In this document: positions 11,881-23,500 of the stretch, piece by piece
Layout of the letters: each line of letters starts with the position of its first letter
Numbering within the stretch: position 1 is the stretch's first letter
Assembly: GCA_963675135.1 (NCBI GenBank)
Contig: OY776131.1
Coordinates: forward strand, 31,787,381 to 31,851,380
DNA from: Galeopsis tetrahit
Lineage: Eukaryota > Streptophyta > Magnoliopsida > Lamiales > Lamiaceae
Direction of reading: 5' to 3'
DNA: 64,000 nucleotides
Notes under the pieces: generated by a model
Told to the model about the DNA's origin: nothing
Seen by the model: only the letters and a program-made list of their open reading frames with translations
The model's database searches: none
Position numbers and translations under genes: made by a program

Positions 11881-12347
11881 AAAAATTAAGAATTAATGAT
11901 TAGTAGAAATGCTTGCGATTGTGATCTATTAATCCGAAGCACCGCAACAAAGGATAAGAGGCAAAAAAATAAATAAAAATGCACCTCCCACTTATTTTGA
12001 AGAAGATGTAATCAATAAATAAGGGCATCATAAACATGCTGGCATCGTATTCTCGTACGGACTATCACGTTAGCGGTGGCAGTGACAACGACTCTAAGAA
12101 TCATAAACAATTATTAAATGAGATTGTGATTTTGGACATTACAATAACAAAATAAGATCATTACGTACCCGTGGGAGGTTTGATGCTAATCCGTGGGAGG
12201 TTTGATGCTAATTTTCTTGTGAAATTAATGAAATCGTTGGAATTTTTAAAATGAAGAATTAGTGGAGGTAGTTTTTATAGGAGGGAAGAAGAATTAATCT
12301 TGAAAACCTAGTGAAAATGAAATATTAAAATGTGGGAGATTTTTGCG
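11881..12347. other. intergenic DNA with a 22-bp tandem duplication
   Basis: The only structure seen is a perfect 22-base unit beginning ccgtgggaggtttgatg, at 12169-12190 and again at 12191-12212. Confidence 0.6.
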
Positions 12348-13726
12348 TCAACTCATGCATCGTGATATACTTTTGATTGGCTGAAGACTAGTCCCTGGTA
12401 CTCCTTTCTCTGGGTACATATGTCTCTTAAGCTTTCCTCCACAATCTTTAGTTTCAGGCCTGATCATTGTGCCTTTGCCAGCACCAACACCTTTACAAAT
12501 TTGCAGACTTCGAGGGGGCCCGTACAGACGGTTAACATTGAAAGTTTCTTCTTCCTGGTTCAGAATTTGGGTATCCTTTAGTAGCATTCGAGCATTCTCA
12601 TTATCCATAAACTGGATGTCTTCATCTTGTAGAGTTGACTCTGCAAAAAATTTGTCTTCAACAGAAAATCGATTAGTATCACCTCTCCAAACCACTGGGG
12701 CAAGCTCCATCCCCAAGTAAGAAGCATCTCTCCTAGGCTGGTGGGAAGTAGAAGCTCCTCCATTGTTGTCATTAACAGTATTTTCAGTTGTTGGAGCTTG
12801 CACATTGTTTTCTCTTTTGAGGAATTCATACAGCTTTGGATCAACCCCTCGCTGACCATCAGCCCTCAACCAAATGGGAAATCTTGTGATGTTGGGCTAT
12901 GCATGACCATTTTCGTAATACCTCTCCTGGCATTCTTTTTCAACATGAGTGAGAAGTCCACAAAAATAGCAGAACTCCCCCAGCTTTTCATATCGAAGAG
13001 GGAGAGTGATGGTTTCGTCCTTGATCGTGATGTGAGAAGTTCGGTGGAGAGGCCTGTTGAGGTCCATCAGAACACGAATCCTAAGGCATCGACCCCACGC
13101 AGTTTCACCATTGGGACAGTCTAATTCAATCACATCCCCAAATCGAGCTCCCAGTTTGTAGGCAATCTGTCGAGTCATGGAGTAGAGAGGCAGCCCGTGG
13201 ACTTGAATCCACACCGGAATCATGTTGATAACCAGGTCTCTAGGTTGTTCATCTCCTCGAACTTTGGAGAGAATGAGCATTGGCCCATTCACAATCCAAG
13301 GCTGGCGGTGGAAGGCTTTGTCTAATCAAATTCATCTTCAAAATCGAAAAGAAAGTGGCCTTCTCCCAGATGGACGACATTCACATTGCTTTCCAACCTC
13401 CATATCTTCCTCATTGTAACAATCAACTCTTTGATGATAATGGGTTTTCGGATTGTGAATCTTCCCAAGAGGGCAAGGCGGGGGAGGATCAACTCATGAT
13501 CCCCAACCAAGAGAGGGTTTTCTTCTGTATTAGAGAGGGAAAGTTTTCGGAAGGGGCTTCTGAGATCGTCCGTCATAGTGTCAAGTGGAGGGTTTGAGAG
13601 TAAGGAGTGAGAGAGGATGGGAGGATGTTTGGAGATTTCATAAGAAAACTCCCAAGAAATAGAGGTTACCATCGTCAGATTAGCCAATGAAAAAAGATGC
13701 TTTTCTGCAGGTGGAAAATCAATCAT
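12348..13726 (-). pseudogene. LINE ORF1-like protein with DUF4283 and CCHC zinc knuckle, broken
   Basis: Read right to left. 13726-13322 encodes the N-terminal part, ending in FLFDFEDEFD. Just after, at about 13310-13322, the frame shifts. 13292-12897 continues with NGPMLILSK, VWIQVHGLP and the zinc knuckle CYFCGLLTHVEKEC. A TAG follows, and the same frame runs on to 12348. The arrangement matches the ORF1 protein of plant L1-type LINEs (DUF4283 followed by zf-CCHC_4), an RNA-binding protein. No endonuclease or reverse transcriptase follows, so this is a truncated element or a stranded ORF1. One frameshift and one internal stop make it non-functional. Confidence 0.75.
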
Positions 13727-14120
13727 TATTGTAGGGCAATATATCTAAGTGAACATGAAGCGTTTCATCGAATTGTGTGGAAATACGGCAGAAATCAGAG
13801 GGCTGAGCACTCCAATCTCGAGTAGGTCCTTGGGAGTCGAAAAAATTCCGACCAAGTTAATACGTAAACGCTAAAGCAAAAGAGTTGATCAATGGGATCA
13901 ATTGTAATGATTAATTGATATGCATTTGAAGGAGGATTGTTGCTTCCCAAGAACAGAAGAGGAACAATTAGATGGAATAGAAGGTGGGGAATCGCACCTA
14001 CCAAAAGGTGGAATCGCCCCTACAAAGGAGAAAATCGCACCTTCTTTACGTGATGTCGCCCGCGTGCACATCACTCCCCATCTCTTAGGGTTTAGATTTC
14101 GAGAATAGTATAATATATTA
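13727..14120. other. intergenic DNA, nothing recognised
   Basis: No convincing ORF. The region upstream of the LINE ORF1 start may be its remnant 5' UTR. Confidence 0.4.
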
Positions 14121-14395
14121 CTCCCTCCGTCCCACAAGTGTTTGCACCACAAGATGGGCATACTTTTAAAAAAAAAAGTGTAATGAGTGGAGTGTTGAGG
14201 GATAATTTTGTAAAATTATATGAATAACGTAAAAAGGTGATTGGAAAGAAAGAAAAATTAATGACATTTTGTGTAAATATGTGAATATTGTGAGGGTGGA
14301 GTTTATGAGAGAGTTTCCTTTTATGGGTGTGCAAACAATTGTGGAACGGACAAATAAGATAATTAAGTGTGCAAACAGTTGTGGAACGGAGGGAG
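14121..14395. mobile_element. Stowaway MITE (family A)
   Basis: Terminal repeats ctccctccgtccc at the left and ggaacggagggag at the right, flanked by TA on both sides. Such ends and TA duplications define Stowaway (Tc1/mariner) MITEs. Family A carries gtgcaaacaattgtgg-like subterminal sequence and recurs at 29598. Confidence 0.85.
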
Positions 14396-14397
14396 TA

Positions 14398-14672
14398 TAA
14401 ATCTTTTATTTATGGTTTATATTTATTTATTATTTATCGATCTATTTCCTTGTTTATGCATTTGCTTGTGTATCTCACTTGTAATCCTCTATATATAGTG
14501 ATCACTTTTATCATCTAATTAATTAATTAATTGTGATTGAATATAATTCTAAGAGGAAGTCCTTCAAAAAAAATATTCTCAATTTCGACTGAATTGTGTC
14601 TTGGGGAATTGTGTCTTGGGCAACTCCTCTGTGAGCAAATTCTCAGGTAACTCCTCTCCCTCTTTCTGTCTT
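14398..14672 (+). repeat. copia-type LTR fragment, family shared with 15747 and 62406
   Basis: Contains atcttttatttat, a cctcacttgtaatcc-like block followed by a TATA-type ctatatata, then tgattgaatataattct. The same order is found at 15747-15935 and, more diverged, at 62406-62575. I read it as pieces of one LTR family. The termini are not defined. Confidence 0.45.
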
Positions 14673-14915
14673 AAGAAAAGGATTTCAGAACTAAAAGAAG
14701 TTTAAACATAAGGCTCAACCATAATTCCGCACTTATAACTTATTTAGATAGTTATTCAACTAAGTACTCAATAGTGCTTAGTAGTTTGATTATCTTCTGA
14801 AAGTTATACATATCAGAAGAGTTGTCCAGGACAACCTTGCTGAAGCCTGATTTGCTTAAATTTGAAAAAGATTTGCATACAAGTGTATTCCCCCGCCAAC
14901 ACGGTTCCCTTCCTC
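14673..14915 (+). repeat. 3' part of a SIRE-like LTR, same family as 29874-31615
   Basis: Nearly the same text as about 31355-31590 of the solo LTR: ccataattccgcac, a long shared stretch around tagtgcttagtagtttg, gagttgtccaggacaacct, and gtgtattcccc at the end. Only this terminal part is present. Confidence 0.7.
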
Positions 14916-15083
14916 TTCAAATAGAAGCACCGAAACCTTCAAATCTCAGCCGCAGAGAAGAGAAGCTTCCCCAACCTTCCGCCTCCGCCCGCCCCGCCCT
15001 CTATTGGGAAGTGTGATAATTATATTCAATTACCGTTAATGAAATGAAAAGAGTGGTCCACTATATATATATATATATATATA
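14916..15083. other. short GC-rich segment followed by an AT dinucleotide run
   Basis: A cluster of cctccgcccgcccc lies near 14980, unusual here, followed by a (ta)n run at about 15062-15082. No gene recognised. Confidence 0.4.
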
Positions 15084-15728
15084 GAGTACTGATATAGAAC
15101 CAACCTTCGAGTTTTTTATGGAACCAGATTACTGAGCTGTCCGCGTCATCATCCACATCATTCTTATTGATATATTTTAAAAGATAATTTAAAACAAATC
15201 TTATCCATTAACATATATTTTAATTTTTTAATATGTAATCTCTCACTTAACCATTAGTAAAAACCAGAAAACATCTCCAAATCAAATCAAATCTTCCATC
15301 TGCCCACCCACCAACTCCACCAACGATTTATTTTTTCTGATTTGAAAAATCAAGAAAAGCAGAAAGCTTTCCCACAAAGCAAATCCAAGTTTTTTGCAAT
15401 TATTACTTATTTTCCAAGCAAAAAATAAATTAATTTAATATCTTAATTTTGTCGTATATGTATAATTTTCTAATCGTTATTTTTTTGTTAAGAAAATAAG
15501 TAATAATTGCAGAAAATTTGAAAAATAAATCGTAAATGAGAAAAATTTAATCGTTGGTTTGGTATTAAAAAATTAAAATATATTTAAATGGATAAGATTT
15601 GTTTTAAATTATTTTTTAAAATATCTATTAATAAGAATTATGTGGATGATGACGTGGAGTGACACCTCATTAATCTGGTTCCATAAAAACCCCGAAGAAG
15701 GTTGGTTCTATATCATATATCAGTACTC
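15084..15728. mobile_element. foldback, MULE-like MITE with long inverted repeats
   Basis: The left arm starts gagtactgatatagaacc, and the complement of the right arm reads gagtactgatat..agaacc. Similarity continues through tatggaaccagatta and a catcatccaca block for about 150 bases. It sits between TA-rich runs, so the target duplication cannot be judged. No coding capacity. Confidence 0.65.
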
Positions 15729-15746
15729 TCTCTATATATATATATA

Positions 15747-15935
15747 TATAATCTTTTATTTATTTGTAATCCCTATATATATATATATATAGTGACCACT
15801 ATTATCATCTAATTAATTAATGTGATTGAATATAATTCTCAAAAAATATTCTCAATTCGGACTGAATCGCGTCTTGGGCAACTACTCTGTGAGCAAATTC
15901 TCAGGTAACTCCTCTCCCTCTTTCTGTCTTTTTTT
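15747..15935 (+). repeat. second copy of the 14398 LTR fragment
   Basis: Shares with 14398-14672 the atcttttatttat start, the TATA run, tgattgaatataattct, and a cttgggcaact..tgtgagcaaattctc block running into ctcctctccctctttctgtct. It lies 250 bases upstream of the F-box start codon, so the gene may use LTR-derived promoter sequence. Confidence 0.5.
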
Positions 15936-16187
15936 ACACAGAGTCGTACCTTTATATTGGTGTGTGTTAAATTTGAAATCTTGAGAAACTACAAGAATTA
16001 GTGCCATGATTTTTTATTGAATATATCCTCGTAAGTTACATCACACAAATTCACAATGGATCTGCCCCTGCCTGCTTGTATGTATATGCTCCTCCTTTTA
16101 TTTTGGTTAGCTAGTAATTCACTACTGCCAAATCTATCTATGTTTCTAATTCATTTTAATTTTAATTTCAGCAACAAATTTATAATC

Positions 16188-17660
16188 ATGTTAAAGGCAG
16201 GCAATAAAAAGAAAGAGGAGGAGGAGGAGGAGGAGGTAAGCTTCTTCTTTCATCTATCTTACCTGTTTCTTCTGTATAAATTTAAGCATTTGGTGACAAT
16301 TAATCTACTGAGTTCGTCCATAAACGAGATACAATTGCTTTGCTTGATTTGATTGCACTAATAGTACAGTATGAGAACAATTGGTTGGTATAATGAAAAA
16401 GTTTGATTATCTAGAGGACTGGATTGTTCATTATTTTCTATCTAAAATGACAACAAATTTATCAATGATCAGCCTGAAATACTACTCTCAATTCTTTGAA
16501 TCTTATATTAATGGTGTGGTTTTTCCTAATTAACACAGAAGAAGATGGTTGGGGGCTATTCCAGCACTCTCACGTATTATTTCAAGAGATGTAAAAATTC
16601 CGTCACCGACTATGTTCCAGACGAAGTGTTGTATGAAATTCTGCTACGTCTCCCGGCTCAAGATATTTTTAGTGCAACGCTTGTATGCCAGAAGTGGTAC
16701 CAAATGGTGCGTTCCAGTTCCAAAATCTTCATTCGCAAACACCTTGAGCATTCAAGTTATGGACTTCTCTACCTGAATAGCTCTCAGGAGGTTGTTTTCA
16801 CCTATGCTAGAAAAGTCGGAGGAGGAATCGACACAATTAAGCTCAATTACAGTGACCGACCCAGGGTTTCACTCTGGTGGTCTACTTGTAATGGTTTGAT
16901 ATTGGAGTGTGATATGCGCATTTACGGTACTGTAAAACCTTATTATGTTAGAAACGTTTTGTCACACCAACTCTTCCGTCTCCCTCAAAGTCCTTATCTC
17001 GCCTATATGTCAGTGGATTGTGTTATTGGATATGATGCAACTTCCATCAAGTATAAAGTTGTTTTACTGTTTGGGGAAAACGCACCATATATATGTGGTA
17101 TATTAACTGTGGGAGTAGATAAGTCATGGAGGATTCTTAGTGTTGACAACTTATCTGACCTTGCTAAGGATCAATTAAGACGTGGTTACCCGATCGTTAC
17201 TGAAGGTTTTGTGCATTGGATAAGAATATCCGGTAAGAAAATCGTGACTTTGAATTTAGAGACTGAAATATTTGCAGAGCATACCGCACATGGACATTGG
17301 TTTTTGTCCTCAGGAAGGTATCTAACTTCATTTAGTCCTTGCAAAAAATTTGTATGGAAAGTTTTCGAGATGAAATCAGAAACTGGGGAATGGAAAAAGT
17401 TGCCTAACATTCGCTTGGAAGGCGTAGAGGGCAAGATCAAAAGGCTTGGCATTAACTTGAAGCATGATGCTGCTATCAAAATCAAACCATTGGGTTGGTT
17501 GAAATACCCTGAGCTGTTGGCCTTGAGATTTCAACAAGTTCATATCATTTTCTATGATTTTACTAAATGTGAAATCTGCGCCGAAACATTGCCTATCTCG
17601 ACGAATGATTGGAAAGTTACACTCCATAAGAACAGCCTAGTACGGGTTGATGAATTCTAA
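16188..17660 (+). CDS. F-box protein, two coding exons
   Basis: Substrate-binding subunit of an SCF-type E3 ubiquitin ligase by family. The main exon 16539-17660 encodes an F-box near its N-terminus (DYVPDEVLYEILLRLPAQD, then SATLVCQKWYQMVRSS) and about 300 residues of F-box-associated type beta-rich sequence (SLWWSTCNGLIL, ETGEWKKLPNIRLEG). A short upstream exon 16188-16235 reads M-L-K-A-G-N-K-K-K and seven Glu codons, and joins in frame through GT at 16236 and AG at 16538. Together they give 389 residues; starting at ATG 16545 would give 371. A cag at about 16171 suggests a further 5' UTR intron. The substrate cannot be told from the sequence. No lesion is seen. Confidence 0.8.
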
Positions 17661-18394
17661 GTTATTTATTTTCACTCCTCACTATCTCCAATTTTAATTT
17701 TATGGCATTGAATTTACTGTAACCCTTAACATCTATATTGGTTATGTAAGGGTTTCGAAGGTTTGATTTGAATTTAGTTGACAGATTTTACTTCCTCTGT
17801 ATTATATATAGACAAGTTAGTTGAATATATTTTTTTGACAAGAAGTTACTTGATCAGTGCCTTCATTGAGCTATATACAAATAGTTAGGTTCATTGAGTT
17901 GTTGAAATTGTTCATTGGATTAATGCAGTTTTTTATTGAATAGGAATAATGCAGTTTTAGTTAAATCTTCTCATTATATAATTACCAATTGTAGAGATCA
18001 ACCAGCGCCTTTGATTTTAGGCCGAACGAACTAATCCGCGACCCACAATTTAAATTGAAAATTGATTCACTATGAGCTATTTTAAAATCCATTTAATTTG
18101 TTAAGACGAGTAGCATTAAATTATTTATTTACTTAAATATATGATTAATCATACTATTCAGATTTACTTATTATCATTTCAACAAAAAATACGTTGTGCA
18201 TAAGTTTATTTTTGTAAATAATATTATAAGGCTAGTATTGTGTGAAATATTGCATACATGTATTCATTTCAATTAGACAAGTCAAAACCCTAATCTCAAA
18301 AGTTAAATCAAGTCAATTTTAAAAAATTGGCGGGTTATAAGCCTGGATCCGGATTGTCCAGAAAATTCGCGGGTTGCAAACAGGTGGTTTACTA
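17661..18394. other. 3' flank of the F-box gene, AT-rich
   Basis: Probably contains the 3' UTR. No repeat termini or ORF recognised. Confidence 0.5.
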
Positions 18395-19185
18395 CATGAT
18401 CAAAATATTGTTACTACAAAACCAAAATATTACCACTATAAGACAAAAATTTTAATACTACATGTCAAAACATTCTGATAAATTCACTAAAAAATTAAGT
18501 CTTCAGAATGTTTTTGAACATGTAGTAATACACTTTTGACCTTGTAGTGATAAAATTTTGGTCTTTTAGTAACATTGTTTTAGTCATGTAGTAGCCGAAT
18601 AAGTCAAAATTATTGGGATTAAAGTTTTTTTAGTCCATTAAGTTGACCTCTTTTTTATTTTGGTCCAAATGTTTTGCACTTTTTGATTTTGGTCTTTTAT
18701 ATTTGTTTAAATTTTTAAATTGATCCGTCGACCTGCAATACCAGGTAAACTAATAGGTCAATGCCAATGTGGCATTCAATTTAAGTTTTATATTATTTTA
18801 TTTATTTATGTGTCAAACTTAACATATAAAAATGTCAAACTTAACATATAAATACATAACACCTAGGTAAAGAAATTTTAAATAAAATTCCACGTCAACA
18901 TTAACTTGTTAGTTTACCTGCTATTGTAGGTCGACAGACCAATTTCAAAATTTATACGAACATAAAGGATCAAAATCAAAAAGTGCAAAACGTATGGACT
19001 AAAATCAAAAAGTGGCCAACTTAATGGACTAGAAAAACTTTAATCCCAAAATTATTTTAGTAATTTTGCCAAAAAAAAAAAAGTGTCCAAAATATTTTTG
19101 TACTTAGTTGCAGTAATACACTTTTGGTCTTATAGTGACACAATTTAAATCTTGTAGTAACATAGTTCTGGTCATGTATTAAGAT
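18395..19185. mobile_element. outer foldback element built on tactacatg/catgtagta words
   Basis: Words such as tttactacatgatcaaaat, ttgtagtgataaaatt and catgtagtaatacac recur in both orientations on either side of the MULE-like MITE at 18615-19047, as in an inverted-repeat element split by that insertion. The ends are not defined. Similar gtagtaa words occur in the element at 48646-49697. Confidence 0.35.
18615..19047. mobile_element. MULE-like MITE with 9-bp target duplication
   Basis: Terminal inverted repeats begin gggattaaagttttt; the left arm continues tagtccattaagttg and the complement of the right arm reads the same with few changes, then gcactttttgatttt on both sides. The flanks are perfect 9-bp repeats aaaattatt at 18606-18614 and 19048-19056, the size made by Mutator-type transposases. 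433 bases, no coding capacity. Confidence 0.8.
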
Positions 19186-19441
19186 AATATTTTAAAGTAA
19201 AAATAAATATTACAATTTTAGTTGATCCCGTTGACCCACGAATTTGAACTTAATTTACCTTAATTAGTCAATATTAAATGTAATATTGCATAAGTATTTG
19301 CCTATTACTGATCGGCATAAGTCCGTTTTTTAATTTAAAAAAAAAAAGATTCGAGACAATTTTCAATTATATCTTTTTTTTTTTTATTACTCATGACTTC
19401 ATTTGATAAAAATATTATATTAATCATTTTCATAATAAAGT
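19186..19441. other. AT-rich intergenic DNA
   Basis: Nothing recognised; it adjoins the end of the EDR4-like remnant. Confidence 0.4.
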
Positions 19442-20303
19442 TTAGCCAACGTCAAATCTTTTACTCTTGTTCATCACAATATTAGCAGAGCAATGATGAA
19501 GGCACTCCTCAGATTGAGATGCATGTTTTCCAGAAGCTAAAGTTTCTGTGTTCTGCTCATCCTCAGAGAGACGATTTAACTGCTTTTCTGCTGCAGAAAC
19601 CTTGGGAACCAGATGATCATCATTCATAGCAGCAGAGTTTAAACCATCATGCTGATATCTGGCATTTTCATTCGTTATCGCATCCTCAATCTCAGTTGAT
19701 TCCTGATCAACATGTCCAGTATCTGGCCCTCTTTTTCGTGAGATTACTGAAGAACAGGCCCCACATTTCAGTTTGGGTTGGCTTTTTGCCAACGATAAGT
19801 GTTTTCTGGAAAGTTTCAGCACTTCAAAACAGTTGAAGCATGCTACGATAGGGGCACCGCCTGCAATGGGATGCCATACTTGTCCCCTATGAGTTTCCAC
19901 CATGTATCCATGACGATTATGATTAAATCCATCATTTTGAGAATCCAACACAATAGAATTGCAAGCTGGGTATTGTTGAGAGTGTGAAGGATGTAAATTG
20001 AAACTCCCAGGACTATAACCTTGTGGTCCATTAATCCGATTGAGATAGTGATGATAGTCGGGATTAGAATGCTCGTTTTGAGACATTCGATTATAGGAAC
20101 CTGAGGGATCAACCTTTGGAGGTAAATAAGAATTCCTATTACAATAGTCGTCTTGATAACCATGATATGACACAGATTCATGTGGATGTCCTGTTTCACT
20201 AGAATACGGGTCGTGCCTACTAGTGAAACGAGTATATCGAGATGCCAAACCATCTGGAGAGGCACCGTGTGAACTAGTAGTCGGTCCCTTGGGTATATCC
20301 GTC

Positions 20304-20558
20304 TGTAGAAACCATACACTGTATCATCTTTCTATTGAAAATGGAAGAAGAAGAATCTAATCAAAGAAGAATCAAAAATCAATTGAATTTTGCAGAATTC
20401 GCAGTAGTGTATACAATTGAGCCCTAATGATATAAATAGGCTCTTAAAACTAGTAACTGCCTTTAACTAACTTCTAACTACCAAAACTAAGTAGAAGAAG
20501 GTTTACAAGATGGGAGTGTATTTACTAAATCAGGGGGTGTATTTAGTAATCCTTTATA
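20304..20558 (-). repeat. 3' LTR of the young copia element
   Basis: 255 bases, from TGTAGAAACC to CCTTTATA on the plus strand. It differs from the other LTR at two positions (t/c near 20390 and a/c near 20427). A TATA-like tataaatag is present. Confidence 0.9.
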
Positions 20559-23500
20559 CCCCCCTCAAAATGGGAGTGGATATCAATTAACCCCATTTTG
20601 GCTTTGTGAGTGAAGAAACCAGCAGGAGGTAAGGGCTTGGTGAGGATGTCGGCCAAGTTCTCTTGAGTAGGAATGTGGATGAGGGTGAGGAGGCCATCCT
20701 TGATCTTTTCTCTAGTGAAGTGATAATCCAAATCAATGTGCTTTGTTCTTTGGTGTAAACAGGGGTTGTGAGCAATTGAAAAGGCACTCTTGCTGTCCGT
20801 GTACATAGATGGTGGAGTGGAATGGATGATCTGCAAATCTTTGAGGATATAGTGAATCCATTGGAGCTCACATGTTGTTGATGCCAAAGCCCTGTACTCA
20901 GCTTCTGCAGAAGATCTACTAACAGTGGTTTGTTTCTTGGATTTCCAAGAGATTAGTGCATTACCAAAATATATACTATAACCAGTGATGCTTCTCCTTG
21001 TTAGAGTGCATCTCCCCCAATCAGAGTCAGAGAAGGCATGCAATTTAGCAGTGTTTTGTTTAGGATAGAAAAGACCAGTACCAGGGTTACCTTTGATATA
21101 CCTTAGGATCCTGTGGACTGCATCAAGATGAGAGGCAGTGGGAGATTGCATGTACTGACTCATAGTTTGAACTGCATAAGAGAGTTCAGGTCTAGTAATG
21201 GTAAGGTAGAGGAGTTTACCTACCAATCTTCTGTATTGTTGAGGGTTTGTCAAAGGTGGAGATTGAGGATCAAAGCAAACTTTAGCATCCATAGGAGTGG
21301 AGGATGGTTTACATCCTAAGTATCCAGAGTCATCAAGCAAATCAAGAGCATATTTTCTCTGAGAAAGGGTTATGCCAGAGTGGTTCCTGGCAACTTCAAT
21401 CCCTAAAATGTATCTGAGAATGCCAAGATCTTTTATAGTAAAAGAGTTATGTAGATGTGCCTTAATAGACTTTATGTCATCAAGGCTAGTGCCTGTTACA
21501 ATCAGATCATCAACATAGCACAAGACAACAGTAAAGGCATTAGCAGTTTGTTTTGTGAATAGAGAAGTGTCAGCCTGTGATTGAGTAAAGCCAATAGATA
21601 ACAAAGAGGTGGTTAATTTTGAAAACCACTGTTTAGAAGCCTGTTTCAATCCATAAAGACTCTTATTAAGTTTACAGACTCTAGTATCAGTTTTAGAACA
21701 GTAGCCAGGAGGAGGTAGCATATATATTTCTTCATCTAAGTCACCATGTAAGAAAGCATTATTGACATCTAGTTGATGAATATGCCAATTTTTAGACACA
21801 GCAACAGCTAGAAGTATTCTAACACTGGTGATCTTAGCAACTGGAGAAAAAGTGTCAAAATAATCAATGCCTTCTTGTTGAGTAAATCCTTTAGCTACTA
21901 ATCTAGCTTTGTATCTATCAATGGAGCCATCAGACTTGTAGTTTACTTTGTAGATCCATCTACAACCTATGCAATGCTTATTAGGAGGGAGATTGACAAG
22001 AGTCCAGGTGTTGTTTTGGACTAATGTAGACAACTCTTGTTGCATGGCATTGACCCATTTATTATTTTGAGCTGCTTGTTTGTAAGATTTGGGTTCCTGA
22101 ATTTGGGAAATGGAAGTGGTGAAGGCTTTATAGTTGGGTGACAGTTTGTGAGAGGACAAGAAAGTTTGGATGGGATATTTGATGCTGGAAGATGTAGAGT
22201 GTTTGGCATGATCCACTGAAGCAGGTAATGAAGTCTCATAAGATTGTAAATATGCAGGCTGAGTCTTGGTTCTAAGAGGCCTAGTGTGAGTATCAATACC
22301 AGAAACAGTGGGATCATGCAAAACATTCAAATCATGCAAATCATGAATGGGATTGTGCAGCTCAGAGGGTGAAAGATTGGGAGAGCCTAAGTGGTCATCA
22401 TCAATGAAATCATCAAGGATGGGAATAGCAGTGGGGGAGGGAGGTTTTGAGGGGATGTTATCTTTGAAGGGAAAGACATCTTCAAAAAACTTGACATTTC
22501 TGGAAATGAGAGTTTTTCCAGTGTGTATGTCCAAGAGTTTATACCCTTTGGTGCCCATAGGGTAGCCAATGAATATACACTTGGTTGCCCTAGGGGCAAA
22601 TTTGTGTCTGTGAGATGTGAGAGTGTTGGCAAAGCAAAGACATCTAAATGTTCTAAACATGGAATAATCAGGTTTCTCGTTGTAAAGAAGTTCAAAGGGA
22701 GACTTGTTTTGAAGATTATAGGATGGGATTCTGTTTATTATGAAAGTAGCAGTTTTGATGCATTCATCCCAATATTTAAGAGGTATAGAAGACTGGAAAA
22801 GGAGAGCCCTAGCAACTTGAAGCAAGTGTTGATGTTTTCTCTCAACTATACCATTTTGTTGGGGTGTTTCAACACAAGAAGTTTGGTGTAAGATCCCAAG
22901 GGTATGATAAAAATCAGAAAGAATAAACTCAGTCCCATTGTCACTCCTTAAAGTCTTAATTTTAGTGCCAAAATGAGTTAGAACCATATTATAGAAGTTT
23001 TGGAGGCAAATTTTGACATCACTCTTAGCACTTAGAAGGTAAGTCCATGTACATCTACTGAAATCATCTACAATAGTCATAAAGTACTTATAACCAGAAG
23101 CAGATATGGTGGAAAAAGGGCCCCAAACATCACAATGTATCAAATGAAAAGCATGAGAAGAAACAGATGTACTCAAAGGGAAAGAATTTCTCTTTTGCTT
23201 AGCTAAAGGGCAAATGTAGCAATTTGTATGAGCAGTAGAAGTAGCATCAATATTCAATTCAGGAATGTGCAACATACATTTCTTAGAAGTGTGTCCTAGC
23301 CTTCTATGCCATGTATCAAAGGTACATTTATTTAGAACAACAGAACTAGAAATGACAGTAGAACCTAAAGCAGGTAATGCACATGGAGCAGCAGTTTTCA
23401 AGAGGTAGAGGCCTCTCACTTGATCAGCAGTACCAATCACCATCTTGTTGGTGTTGTCCTGTAAAACACAATGTGAGGAGAAGAAACTCACAGAACAATT

